Of a stretch of DNA of 64,000 nucleotides, positions 43,923 through 52,642 are shown piece by piece. The position numbers and the translations under genes are program-made. This stretch comes from Bog-756 sp963734435 (lineage in GTDB: Bacteria; Actinomycetota; Acidimicrobiia; Acidimicrobiales; RAAP-2). Each line of letters begins with the position of its first letter. The first letter of the stretch is position 1. The notes under the pieces are model-generated. The model was not told the DNA's origin, made no database searches, and saw nothing but the letters and a program-made list of their open reading frames with translations. The stretch covers positions 1 to 64,000 of the forward strand of contig CAVTHA010000007.1 of NCBI GenBank assembly GCA_963734435.1. The letters run 5' to 3'.

Positions 43923-44732
43923 GTGGGCAGGCACGAGGCAGTACTGGCCGATTCCGATGTCAGCACAACCTCACACCGAATTCCCAGGCCATTAGTAATT
44001 TTTCTAGGCGGAACCGTCGGGGCCTTCCTGGTTCTGATGATCCTGACGGCCTTGGCGCGTCCCGCCGGAGCCGTTTCCGTGCCGTCGGGATCTTCCGTCG
44101 GTTCGGTTCCGCCCATCGCCGCGGCGACCGCCCGAATTCCCGCGCCTACCGTCCCGTCCGTGTCCGTGCCCGCCGGAGCGGTCCCGGGTGCCGTGCCGGC
44201 CGCGGCCGCCCCGACCGCCGTCAACCCAGCCGCATCGCATGGCCTGGCCCCGCTGGTCGCTCGGACGCTCACGGCCGTCCAGGAGGCGGCGGCCCCTGTC
44301 ACCGCCTTGGCCGGCCTGCGGGCCATCCCACTCTTGGGCGCTCCTCCGATCAACCCTCCAGCAGCCAACGAGAAGCCATCGGTTGTCGTGCGACCACGGC
44401 CACCCTCGGAGTCTCAGGGACCGACCAGCTCGATGGGCACGCGCAACAGAGCGTGGACGGCGGCCCCTGGACCCGGACGGGCCTTACCATCTCCATCGCC
44501 GCAGCCGCACGCACCGAAGCCCCTACCAGAAGCTCCCTACCCGTCTCCAAATTCTCTCCTCGCCGCGAACGACGCCAATGGCGACGCTCCCTCAGGTCAG
44601 GGTGGTACTCCCTTCGGGTCGCTGCCCCCTCCGAGCGAGTACCTATGGGTGCTCGCCGTGGGCGGAGTAGTGCTCATCCGCGGTCGAAGACCACCACTCC
44701 TTCTTGACGCGAGGTACTCCCCTCCTGGTTAG
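43923..44732 (+). CDS. Ala/Pro-rich surface protein with C-terminal membrane segment
   Basis: About 269 residues from GTG 43923, which precedes a hydrophobic helix (LVIFLGGTVGAFLVLMILTAL). The mature part is low-complexity, rich in Ala, Pro, Ser and Val (IAAATARIPAPTVPSVSVP and similar). It ends with a short hydrophobic stretch (YLWVLAVGGVVLI) and the tail RPPLLLDARYSPPG. This tail recurs in my memory of Acidimicrobiia surface proteins, but I cannot name a family. Followed after 76 bases by the repeat protein gene on the same strand; both may be surface components. Confidence 0.6.
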   Translation: MGRHEAVLADSDVSTTSHRIPRPLVIFLGGTVGAFLVLMILTALARPAGAVSVPSGSSVGSVPPIAAATARIPAPTVPSVSVPAGAVPGAVPAAAAPTAVNPAASHGLAPLVARTLTAVQEAAAPVTALAGLRAIPLLGAPPINPPAANEKPSVVVRPRPPSESQGPTSSMGTRNRAWTAAPGPGRALPSPSPQPHAPKPLPEAPYPSPNSLLAANDANGDAPSGQGGTPFGSLPPPSEYLWVLAVGGVVLIRGRRPPLLLDARYSPPG

Positions 44733-44808
44733 TCGTTCCTGTTGAGATACCGGCGGCCGAAGCCGCTGTCACCAGGAATCAACCTCTAATCAACAAGGAG
44801 ATCTTCAT

Positions 44809-45565
44809 ATGTTTACCTCTACCAAACGCTGTCCTCGTGAGCGGCGCGATCGCATGCGGCATAGCCCTGCTCGGGTTGGCTGGGGCCGAAGGGCCGTCGA
44901 CCAGCGCTCCGGCCCTGGCCAGCGTGTGCCAAGTCCCGGTACCCGCCTCCCCACAGGCGCAGTCGGCCGCAGGAACCTCGGTGAACGGCACGACACCAGC
45001 CGCCGACACCAACGGTACAGCGTCGGCATCGACGAGCGCCGGGCCAACGAATGGCACCGGCACCGCCAACGGCACGGAGCCCTCAGGTTCACCGGTGATC
45101 AACACCAACGTTCCGGTGGACACCACCGGCAGCGGCAACCCGAGTGGAAGCTCGGCCGGAGCGGGGACGCTGGTCAACACCAACGCCCCGGTCGAAGCTC
45201 AGAGCCCTTCGGGCATTGGAACCTCGGGGTCCCCGTTGGTCAATACCAACGCTCCGGTGGACACCACCGGCACCGGCAACCCGAGTGGAAGCTCGGCCGG
45301 ATCGGGGACGCTGGTCAACACCAACGCCCCGGTCGAAGCTCAGAGCCCTTCGGGCATTGGAACCTCGGGGTCCCCGTTGGTCAATACCAACGCTCCGGTG
45401 GACACCACCGGCAGCGGCAACCCGAGTGGAAGCTCGGCCGGATCGGGGACGCTGGTCAACACCAACGCCCCGGTCGAAGCTCACAGCCCTTCGGGCATTG
45501 GAACCTCGGGGTCCCCGTTGGTCAATACCAACGCGCCCATCCAGGGAACGAGCCCGCTCAACTAG
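44809..45565 (+). CDS. secreted tandem-repeat protein (VNTNAPV repeats), frame break in the signal peptide
   Basis: About 252 residues. A strong AAGGAG site precedes the ATG at 44809; the frame slips by one base near 44830 (ACCAAACGCTGTCC), then continues as the hydrophobic AVLVSGAIACGIALLGLAGAE, which completes a signal peptide. The rest is built of 47-residue repeats, each with two copies of VNTNAPV joined by GNPSGSSAGSGTL and QSPSGIGTSGSPL. Copies 2 and 3 are almost identical at the DNA level. The mature part has only one Cys (SVCQ), few charges, and no membrane segment. It is probably a secreted or wall-associated structural protein; no family recognised. A strong hairpin follows. Confidence 0.65.
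45095..45563 (+). repeat. 141-bp tandem repeats (three copies plus a partial)
   Basis: The unit spans 47 codons; identical landmarks CGCTCCGGTGGACACCACCG recur exactly 141 bases apart (45250 and 45391). The copy starting near 45095 is more diverged, and a shortened one closes the array. Confidence 0.88.
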
Positions 45566-45606
45566 GAGTCGGCCGGACTGCCTAGCCCTACGGGCAATCT
45601 GGACCT

Positions 45607-45647
45607 GGTGCACGCCCTGCCTCTGGCAACAGAGCAGGGCGTGCACC
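45607..45647 (+). terminator. long hairpin with GCAA tetraloop
   Basis: GGTGCACGCCCTG pairs with CAGGGCGTGCACC, one bulged C, then CTCTG/CAGAG closing a GCAA loop. It lies 42 bases after the repeat-protein stop. The loop is a GNRA-type tetraloop, which stabilises RNA hairpins. Confidence 0.7.
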
Positions 45648-45722
45648 CCTATTCCGCCGAAGACGGCACCTGGCGAAGTCCGCAGGCCCTTGGTACGTCC
45701 TAGCGTTTGCTGTCGGGATCTG

Positions 45723-46385
45723 TCAGTGGGGTTCGTCGTGCCAGATCCACCACTCGTACGGCGGGGTCTGTGGGTAGCCCTCCGGCGAGTCCTCCCACTC
45801 CTCCTGGCGTCCGAGGGCGGTCAAGTCCAGGTAGCTCCAGGTACTCCCAAGCGTCTCGTCGCCCCGGTTGTTGACGAAGTAGGTGCGGAACACGTTGTCG
45901 CCGTCGCGGATGAACGCGTTCGTGCCATGCCACTTGTCGACACCGAAGTCGGCGTCGAAGCTGTCCGTCATGCTGTACCACGGCATCTCCCAGCCCATCC
46001 GCGCCTTCACCTGCGCGATGGCTGTCTGCGGCGCGCGCGAGGCGAACACGAGAGTGGTGTCGCGGTCGTTGAGGTGGGCGACGTGGGCCACCTGGTCGGC
46101 CACCATTGAGCAGCCGATGCAGGCGTGCTCCGGCCAGCCTGACACGTCCGGGTCGAAGAACGGGCGGTAGACGATGAGCTAACGCCGGCCGTCGAACAGG
46201 TCGAGCAGGCTCGCCTTCCCCTCGGGCCCGTCGAACTCGTAGCCCTTCACGATGGGCAGCCACGGCATCCGCCGACGCTCGGCGGCCAGCCCGTCACGAG
46301 CGCGTGTCAACTCTTTCTCCCTTACCAGTAGTTGCTGGCGCGCAGCCTCCCACTCGTCGGACGACACAATCCGGGATCTCTTCAT
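45723..46385 (-). pseudogene. DUF899 thioredoxin-like gene with an in-frame TAG
   Basis: About 220 residues when read through. N-terminal helix (SSDEWEAARQQLLVREKELTR), then YEFDGPEGKASLLDLFDGRR, a TAG at 46179-46181, and then in the same frame LIVYRPFFDPDVSGWPEHACIGCSM with the Cys-x2-Cys of DUF899 proteins. The family normally has Gln at the TAG position (LFDGRRQLIVYR), so a single C-to-T change explains the stop. Everything after it, including the active-site Cys pair and the C-terminal WWIWHDEPH, is preserved, so the change is recent or an error. DUF899 proteins are soluble, thioredoxin-fold, of unknown role. Confidence 0.8.
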
Positions 46386-46809
46386 GACGCACTCCTCTCG
46401 AATGTCGATTGCCGGAATGCCCTGGCTTGGTTGCTGGTCGTGCTGTCAACGATGGCCTCCGGATTCCGAGGATCGCTCACTCCAGGGTGTCTGACCTGCA
46501 ACCCAAGGTAGCATATCTGGGCCAGACATGCAACCTTTCATTGCATATCTGTGGAGCTCGAGCCGCGCCTCAACCGACGCTGATCTGTAGGCGACGACCC
46601 CATATGCAGGCCCACGGGACGAGCTTCAGCCCTGTGGCTCAAACACTCAGCTGAGCTCACCAACGCCGTCCTCAAAAACGCATTCGGGGAGTGCTCGATG
46701 CCCATTTCAAAAGTCATCAAATCGACCGGCGGGTGCATCAATCGGAACGCCGGTCCGTTCGGTCTACCCGGCCCTTGGTTGGGACTTACGAAGAACGTCG
46801 TACCATCGG
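46386..46809. other. intergenic region without a recognised gene
   Basis: About 424 bases, lower in GC than the neighbouring genes. It contains a direct repeat GCATATCTG (46511 and 46543) but no coding signal on either strand that I trust. It probably carries the promoter of the cNMP-FAD gene. Confidence 0.35.
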
Positions 46810-48507
46810 GTGATGGTTGATGTTGAACCCACTCCAAGTGCTCGGGCTCCGATCGTGGAGGCCGACCCCAGCGACCCGCGTTTCCCTGCGTTCTCTCCGG
46901 ATGTGCTCGACGAGCTCTCCGAGTTCGGAGAGCAAGAAGAGCTGGCGGCGGGAGATGTCCTCTATCGCGCCGGAGAGGCCCGGTGGGATTTCTACGTTCT
47001 GATGGAAGGAGCGGTCGAGGTCGTCCGAGATGACGAATCCCAGCAGCTCGTGGTCTCCTACGGGGCCGGACAGTTCATCGGCGAACTGGGGCTGCTCACT
47101 GGACAGCGCACCTACCTGACGGCCCGGGCTACTCGGAAGGGAACGGTCTTAGTCATTCGTCACGAAGCGTTTCGTCGACTGATGGCGACCAAACCGGCTA
47201 TTTCGGACACCATCTTCAGAGCTCTGATCGGTCGGAGAGAGGCGCTGCGATCTACCTCAGCAGCCGAAGCTGTACAGATCATCGGTTCGCGGTTCTCACC
47301 CGAGGCCCTTGCCCTGCGGACATTCGCCGCTCGGAACCGTCTGGCGCATACCTGGGTCGACCTCGAGGAGGCAGACGATGTCGGGGTGCTGTTGGCGAGC
47401 AAAGGTCTGAGCGCCGGGGACTCGCCGGTCGTGATCACTCCGACCGGTGTCCTTCGCCACCCGACACCCGGACAGTTCGCCGAGCAGCTTGGGCTCACAT
47501 ATCGTCCCACCCCTGGCCGGATCTTCGACCTCGTGGTGGTCGGCGTTGGGCCGGCGGGCCTCGCGGCCTCGGTGTATGGAGCTTCGGAGGGTCTTGACAC
47601 GGTCTCGCTTGACGCCGTGGGCCCGGGCGGGCAAGCCGGTTCCAGCTCGCGCATCGAAAACTACGTTGGCTTTCCCAACGGGATCTCGGGGGGCGACCTT
47701 GCAGCCAGCACGGCTGTCCAGGCCCAGCGGATGGGAGCGTGGCTGGTCAGTCCCTGTGAAGTGTCGGGCCTACGGGTCGAACAGGGTTTCCATATTCTTT
47801 CGTTAATAGACCAAAGCGAAGTCCCGGCGCGGGCTGTGATCATCGCCACCGGGGCTCGGTATCAGCGCTTGGCCATCTCCGACCTAGAGCGGTTCGAGGG
47901 CAACGGGGTCTACTACGCCGCAACCGACCTAGAGGCGCGATCGTGCAGCGGTTCGGATGTCGTGGTCGTGGGGGGTGGAAATTCGGCCGGGCAGGCGGCG
48001 CTCTACCTCAGTCAGGGCGGCAGCCGGGTCTCGATCGTCATCCGCCGATCGAACCTCTCGGTCACCATGTCGGCGTATCTCATCGATCGAATCGCCGCTG
48101 ATACGAACATCGAGGTTCTAGCCGACACCGAGGTCCGCGCACTCCACGGTGACTCCCACCTGGAGTCTGTGGTCATTGAACACACGCCAACAGGACGAAG
48201 CCAAACAAAGGAATGCGTCGCGCTCTTCTGCTTCATCGGCGCTCGGCCGGCCACATCGTGGCTCGATGGCACGGTGGCATTGGACAAGAAAGGGTTCGCT
48301 CTCACCGATCGATCCCTTCTCCTTGACACCGTTCGCGCCCCGGTCTTCGCCGGGAGAGAGCCGCTGCCCTTCGAGACCTCCGCGCCGGGAGTATTTGCGG
48401 CCGGCGATGTGCGGCAGGGATCCATGAAGAGGGTGGCCGCCGCCGTCGGAGAGGGATCGAGCGCTGTGCGTTCGGTTCATGACTATCTCGCCGTGAGTGC
48501 CTGGTAA
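46810..48507 (+). CDS. cNMP-binding domain fused to a thioredoxin-reductase-like flavoprotein
   Basis: 565 residues. An N-terminal cyclic-nucleotide-binding domain (about 30-150) with GQFIGELGLLTGQRTYLTARA where the phosphate-binding cassette lies; the canonical Arg-x-Ala is changed, so ligand identity is open. A middle region (about 160-230) has a thioredoxin-like glutaredoxin-type look. Then a TrxR-like FAD/NAD(P) part: GVGPAGLAASVYG for FAD, IATGARY, and VVVGGGNSAGQAALYLSQGG for NADPH. The TrxR active-site Cys-x2-Cys is absent; the place reads YYAATDLEARSCSG. It may therefore be an oxidoreductase without dithiol chemistry. Start GTG 46810 or ATG 46813. Adjacent to the adenylate-kinase gene. 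Confidence 0.85.
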   Translation: MMVDVEPTPSARAPIVEADPSDPRFPAFSPDVLDELSEFGEQEELAAGDVLYRAGEARWDFYVLMEGAVEVVRDDESQQLVVSYGAGQFIGELGLLTGQRTYLTARATRKGTVLVIRHEAFRRLMATKPAISDTIFRALIGRREALRSTSAAEAVQIIGSRFSPEALALRTFAARNRLAHTWVDLEEADDVGVLLASKGLSAGDSPVVITPTGVLRHPTPGQFAEQLGLTYRPTPGRIFDLVVVGVGPAGLAASVYGASEGLDTVSLDAVGPGGQAGSSSRIENYVGFPNGISGGDLAASTAVQAQRMGAWLVSPCEVSGLRVEQGFHILSLIDQSEVPARAVIIATGARYQRLAISDLERFEGNGVYYAATDLEARSCSGSDVVVVGGGNSAGQAALYLSQGGSRVSIVIRRSNLSVTMSAYLIDRIAADTNIEVLADTEVRALHGDSHLESVVIEHTPTGRSQTKECVALFCFIGARPATSWLDGTVALDKKGFALTDRSLLLDTVRAPVFAGREPLPFETSAPGVFAAGDVRQGSMKRVAAAVGEGSSAVRSVHDYLAVSAW

Positions 48508-48535
48508 CTCTTGTCATGACCGGCCGGCCGCGACA

Positions 48536-49162
48536 GTGAGGTCCTCCCCCATTCAGCTGTTGCTGGTGGCCCCGCCGGGGGCGGGGAAAGGGACCCAGGC
48601 AAAGAAGTTGGCCGCTCGCTACGCAATAGTCCACATTTCAAGCGGCGAATTGTTGCGCAAGGAAGTAAGCGGCGGCACAAAGATCGGTCGGATTGCTGCC
48701 GACTACCTGAAGCGCGGCGACCTCGTACCCGACGAGCTGGTACTCGAGATGTTGGCCGGGCCTGTCCTCCAAGCGGCTACTAGCGGCGGCTATATCCTCG
48801 ACGGCTTCCCAAGGACAGTGCGTCAGGCCGAAGAGGCGTTCCGGCTGGCCCAGCAGTTCGAAGAGATTGAGCTGCAGGCCGTGATCCATCTGGCGGTCAG
48901 ACGCGGGAAATCGATCCGACGGCTCGTGGGCCGCGCCCGAGGCGAGAGCCGGAGCGACGACACAGAAGCCGTCATAGCGCACCGCCTCGAGGTGTTCGAC
49001 GCCGAGACTCAGCCGCTCCTCGAGCTTTACCGACAGAGGAGACTGATCGTTGACATTGACGGTGAGCAGTCCGTGGAGAAAGTGTTCTCGGACATCGAGG
49101 CTGTCGTGGACGGCTTACTTTCCGGGCGAAGCGCCACAGGCGTCGAAGCCCGGTCGGACTGA
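48536..49162 (+). CDS. adenylate kinase-like nucleoside monophosphate kinase
   Basis: 208 residues from GTG 48536; an in-frame GTG at 48497 would overlap the upstream gene. P-loop PPGAGKGTQ, NMP-binding helix HISSGELLRK, DGFPRT, and a short LID-type segment RRLVGRARGESRSDD. The LID lacks the Zn-type Cys of long forms. Housekeeping adk in actinomycetes sits in the ribosomal-protein operon; this one is in a different context, so it is a paralogue. Placement directly after a cNMP-binding flavoprotein suggests a linked role in nucleotide balance or signalling. Catalytic activity is plausible because the conserved Arg and Asp residues are kept. Confidence 0.87.
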   Translation: MRSSPIQLLLVAPPGAGKGTQAKKLAARYAIVHISSGELLRKEVSGGTKIGRIAADYLKRGDLVPDELVLEMLAGPVLQAATSGGYILDGFPRTVRQAEEAFRLAQQFEEIELQAVIHLAVRRGKSIRRLVGRARGESRSDDTEAVIAHRLEVFDAETQPLLELYRQRRLIVDIDGEQSVEKVFSDIEAVVDGLLSGRSATGVEARSD

Positions 49163-49319
49163 TCGTGTGAAGTCTCGACACTCGCTGCCGCTTCAGAAGC
49201 TGCCGAACACGCACCTTGGGCCGGAGGCACCAATGAAAGGTGCGGTAGGAGGTCGGACGGTGGGGCTGGTCTACAATCGGAATACCGGTTCCGAGACGGT
49301 TTTGCCCTGGGAGGTTTAT

Positions 49320-49586
49320 GTGGCTGAGAGTGAGAAACTCAACGCACACCATCGGGCGACGGTGAAGAAGATCTTCCAACACCCGGTGAGCCACAACCTG
49401 CAGTGGCATGACGTCTTGTCTCTATTGGAAAGCGTGGCGACGGTCACCGAGGGGCACGACGGTCGCTATAGGGTGACTCTCGGAGCCGAGACCGAAACGC
49501 TGGATGCTCCTCGACATGATGTCGATGAGCAAATGGTGATCGACCTCCGACGGATGCTGAAAGGGGCAGGTATCACCTCGGAATAG
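49320..49586 (+). CDS. 88-residue conserved actinobacterial protein (HicA-like size and motif)
   Basis: Chosen GTG at 49320 has GGGAGG about 7 bases upstream; an in-frame ATG at 49233 is weaker. The sequence is KKIFQHPVSHNLQWHDVLSLLE, then GHDGRYRVTLGAETETLDAPR, then VIDLRRMLKGAGI. The first half resembles the helix-strand opening of HicA-type double-stranded-RNA-binding-like toxins, and the His-Asn-x-x-Trp pattern is repeated in actinobacterial hypotheticals. No antitoxin-like partner is next to it. Its position 150 bases after the adenylate-kinase paralogue makes cotranscription possible. Function unknown. Confidence 0.72.
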   Translation: MAESEKLNAHHRATVKKIFQHPVSHNLQWHDVLSLLESVATVTEGHDGRYRVTLGAETETLDAPRHDVDEQMVIDLRRMLKGAGITSE

Positions 49587-49850
49587 GTCCAGTGTGCCGG
49601 ATCCCGGTTTGTGTGGCAGCCCCGGTCGAGCTGCTGTGACTCTGAGGAGGGCGCCGGGTTCGACCCCGTTCATCGGCCATGATGGCGCCGGCTCTCCTCG
49701 GTGCCCAACTCCCCGAGTGCGCACCACCGCCCACAAGTGCTCTACTTCCAGTCAAGGCCATCAACAGTTATAAGGAGTGAAAAAGCAACATCGGAGAAAA
49801 CCAGCAACGGTGAATTCGACAGGTTCTCCAACCAGTTGACCATCTCCGGT

Positions 49851-50972
49851 TCAGGACTCGACGGCGGTGCCACCGACCGAACGCCGCATGGCGGCGTGGA
49901 GCCGGTTGGGGGTGAGGACGCCGAGATAGCGGTCGTCGTCGTCGACCACCGGGATCCAGCGCACATCGTGCTGGAGCATCTCGCCCAAGGCGGCGCGCAA
50001 CGTCGTGCCCAGCGGAACCTGGGCGGCGAACTTCTCGATGTGGCGGTCCGACCGGACCGTCGTTCCCGGGTTCGAGCGAGACCCAGCCGACCAGCCGGCC
50101 GTCGTCGTCGACCACCACTGCCGTCTTGGCCTCGGAATCCTGGCACCGCGACCGAACCTCTTCCATGGTGGCGGTCGGGGCGACAACCGGCGGATCGGCC
50201 AGGTCGTCGAGCTTCGATCCTGACCACGGCCAGGCGCCGCACGCCTCGGTCGGCCCCCACGAAGTCCGCCACGAACGGGGTCTCCGGGCGGCCGAGGATC
50301 TCGGCCGGCGTGTCGTACTGCTCGAGGACGCCGCCCCTTGGAGAGCACGGCGATGCGGTCGCCGAGCTTGGCCGCCTCTTCGATGTCGTGGGTGACGAAG
50401 ACGATCGACTTCTTGAGCTCCTTCTGCAGATCGAGGAACTGGTTCTGCAGGCGTTGGCGGGTCACCGGGTCCACCGCGGCGAAGGGCTCGTCCATGAGGA
50501 GGACGGGGGGATCGGCGCCGAGGGCCCGGGCCACCCCGACCCGTTGGCGCTCGCCTCCGGAGAGCTCGTGGGGAAAGCGCCGGCCGTAGCTCTTGGGATC
50601 GAGACCGACGAGCTCGAGCAACTCGTTGACGCGACGCTCGACCCGGGGGGCGTCCCAACCGAGCAGGCGGGGAACGACGGCCACGTTGTCGAAGACGCGC
50701 CGATGCGGGAAGAGCCCGCCTTGCTGGATGACGTAGCCGATGCCCCGGCGCATCAGCACCGGGTCCTTGGTCAGCACGTTCTCGCCGGCGATGAGGATGC
50801 GTCCCGAGGTCGGCTCGATGAGCCGGTTGATCATCCGCAAGGTGGTGGTCTTGCCACAGCCGGACGGGCCGACCAGAACGGCCAGCTCTCCGTCACCGAT
50901 CTCGAGGCTGAGGTCGGCGACGGCCACGTTGCCGTCGCCGTAGCTCTTGGAGACCTCCTCCAGGGTGATCAT
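49851..50972 (-). CDS. osmoprotectant/glycine-betaine ABC transporter ATPase with CBS domains (frame-broken)
   Basis: OpuCA/ProV-type ATPase. Walker A GPSGCGKTT, signature LSGGERQR, Walker B VLLMDEP and the H-loop FVTHD are intact in the first 240 codons. After a one-base surplus (G-run near 50333) the frame changes, then again near 50215 and 50065; a pair of CBS-like segments (AVVVDDDGRLVGWVSLE and VVDDDDRYLGVLTP) closes the protein. Such CBS pairs sense ionic strength in OpuA. ATG start at 50972 near a GGAGG-like site. Divergent from the two permease genes. With the binding protein it should import betaine or choline under salt stress. Confidence 0.8.
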   Translation of the reverse strand: MITLEEVSKSYGDGNVAVADLSLEIGDGELAVLVGPSGCGKTTTLRMINRLIEPTSGRILIAGENVLTKDPVLMRRGIGYVIQQGGLFPHRRVFDNVAVVPRLLGWDAPRVERRVNELLELVGLDPKSYGRRFPHELSGGERQRVGVARALGADPPVLLMDEPFAAVDPVTRQRLQNQFLDLQKELKKSIVFVTHDIEEAAKLGDRIAVLSKGRRPRAVRHAGRDPRPPGDPVRGGLRGGRPRRAAPGRGQDRSSTTWPIRRLSPRPPPWKRFGRGARIPRPRRQWWSTTTAGWSAGSRSNPGTTVRSDRHIEKFAAQVPLGTTLRAALGEMLQHDVRWIPVVDDDDRYLGVLTPNRLHAAMRRSVGGTAVES

Positions 50973-51082
50973 CGATCTCCACGTTAGCGATCGGTCTGGG
51001 ATCCCGGCTGGATCCCAAGCCGGAGCACGCCGGCCACGGTCAGCCGGAGCTCACGGGCGACCGCCGTTCAGAGTCGCGTCGG

Positions 51083-51764
51083 ATGGGAGCGGCACAGCCC
51101 TTCTTCCAGTGGAGCTACGTCTCGAGCCAGTGGAGCCAGATCAGCTCCGATCTGCTCCAGCACATCTCGCTCAGTCTGCTGGCGCTCGCCATCGGGCTGG
51201 CCATGTCGCTGCCTCTGGCCCTGTTGGCGTGGCGCTATCGGATCCTGCGGTTCCCGGTCGTCGGCGTCGCCAGCGCGCTCTACATCATCCCGTCGCTGGC
51301 GCTCTTCGCCATCCTCGGGCCCATCACCGGCTACGTGGCGTCGTATCCGACGGCCGAGATCGCCCTCGTCGGCTACACGCTGCTCATTCTCATCTGGAAC
51401 ACCGTGGCCGGACTCGACGCCGTGCCCGCCGACACCCGGGAGGCGGCCACCGCCATGGGCTACTCGCCGACGCTCGGCGCTCGTGCGGGTCGACCTGCCC
51501 CTGGCGCTGCCGTACGTGTTCGCCGGACTGCGGGTCGCCGCGGCCACGGTCATCGGCCTCGTGACGGTGACGGCGCTGATCGGGCTCGGGCGGCCTGGGC
51601 CAGCAGATCACCTACGGCTTCAACATCGGCTTCTACACCCCGATCATCGTCGGGCTCGTGTTGTCCGTCGTCCTCGCCGCCGTCTGTCGATCTGATCCTC
51701 GTCGGGGCTGCAGCGGCTGGCGGTCCCCTGGTCCCGTTCGGCCCGACGGGCCCGGGCGATCTGA
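51083..51764 (+). CDS. osmoprotectant ABC permease (first; frame-broken)
   Basis: OpuCB/ProW-type membrane permease. The N-terminal part reads HISLSLLALAIGLAMSLPL, LYIIPSLALFAILGP and the cytoplasmic coupling motif EAATAMGYSPT. The next stretches DLPLALPYVFAGLRVAAATV and GFNIGFYTPIIVG continue in different frames (breaks near 51475, 51595 and 51685). The corrected stop (TGA at 51762-51764) is one base before the second permease start. Start choice at ATG 51083 or a nearby GTG is uncertain. Confidence 0.75.
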
Positions 51765-51765
51765 C

Positions 51766-52516
51766 ATGGAGGTCTGGGACCACTTCCGGCATTTCGTGGC
51801 CAGCGTGGTCGGCTGGTTCACGACGTCGGCCAACTGGACGGGCTCGACCGGCATCCCCGAGCTGTTCTGGCGCCAGGCCGAGCTGTCGCTGGCGGTGGTC
51901 GTCGGGGCGATCGTGATCGGCGGGGGGATCGGCCTCGTGCTCGGCCACACCGGTCGCGGCGGGCTGGTGGCGGTGAACGCCGCCAATGCCGCTCGGGCCG
52001 TACCCAGCCTGGCCCTGCTGACCCTGTTCGCCATCGTGCCGTGGATATCGCTGCGATGGGGCGGCTTCCTGGCCGCCTTCCTGGCTCTCGTGGTTCTGGC
52101 CATTCCCCCGATCCTGACCAACACCTACGTGGGCATGCGCGAGGTCGACGCCGAGGTGCGCGACGCGGCCAAGGCCATGGGCCTGACCGGTGGTCAGGTG
52201 CTGCGGACGTGTCGAGCTGCCTCTCGCCGTTCCGTTCCTCATGGCCGGGGTCCGCACGGCGTCGATCGAGGTGGTGGCCACCTCCACCCTGGCCGCCTAC
52301 GTGAGCTACACCGACCTCGGGACGCCGGTCATCTCCGGTCTCAATACCAACGACACGGTCGAGGCCTTCGCCGGGGCGCTGCTGGTCGCGCTGCTGGCCG
52401 CGGTGGTGGCGCTGGGCCTCGGGGTCCTGCAGCGGGCCCTCACGCCACTGCCGCTGCGCCGCCGGACGCCGGGCGGCCCCGGGGGTGGCCGCACGGCCCG
52501 AGGTCCTGTGGCCTAA
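51766..52516 (+). CDS. osmoprotectant ABC permease (second; one frame break)
   Basis: OpuCD-type permease, about 250 residues. Helices run from RQAELSLAVVVGAIVIGGGIG and SLALLTLFAIVPWI; the coupling motif is EVRDAAKAMGLTGGQVL. After a surplus base near 52205 the frame continues as VELPLAVPFLMAGVRTAS to the Pro/Arg-rich end. ATG at 51766 lies one base after the first permease stop. Together they make a heterodimeric importer channel. Confidence 0.78.
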
Positions 52517-52642
52517 TGCGACAACGACCTTGACCAAAACGATCGGATTCAATAGTTAGTTGCACTACGGTCCTCCGCAGCCGTGGTGTCCGGCGACGAG
52601 CCCGCGGATCGGTTCACGCCACCCCAACAGGAAGGTCTCCCG

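Noticed and set aside
43673..44368. N-terminal extension of the GGDEF-EAL frame
   Set aside because: Upstream of 43672 the translation is Gly/Arg/Thr low-complexity and mirrors the plus-strand Ala/Pro-rich gene, so the start is placed at the first plausible ATG.
45095..45563. CRISPR-like array
   Set aside because: Unit is 141 bases, fully coding, with no short constant repeat or variable spacers; it is a coding tandem repeat.
46511..46551. Direct repeat GCATATCTG as possible insertion footprint
   Set aside because: Too short and not flanking an element; could be promoter material only.
49653..49669. tRNA T-arm-like GCCGGGTTCGACCCCGT
   Set aside because: The stem does not pair as a T-arm needs, and no acceptor, D or anticodon arm lies upstream.
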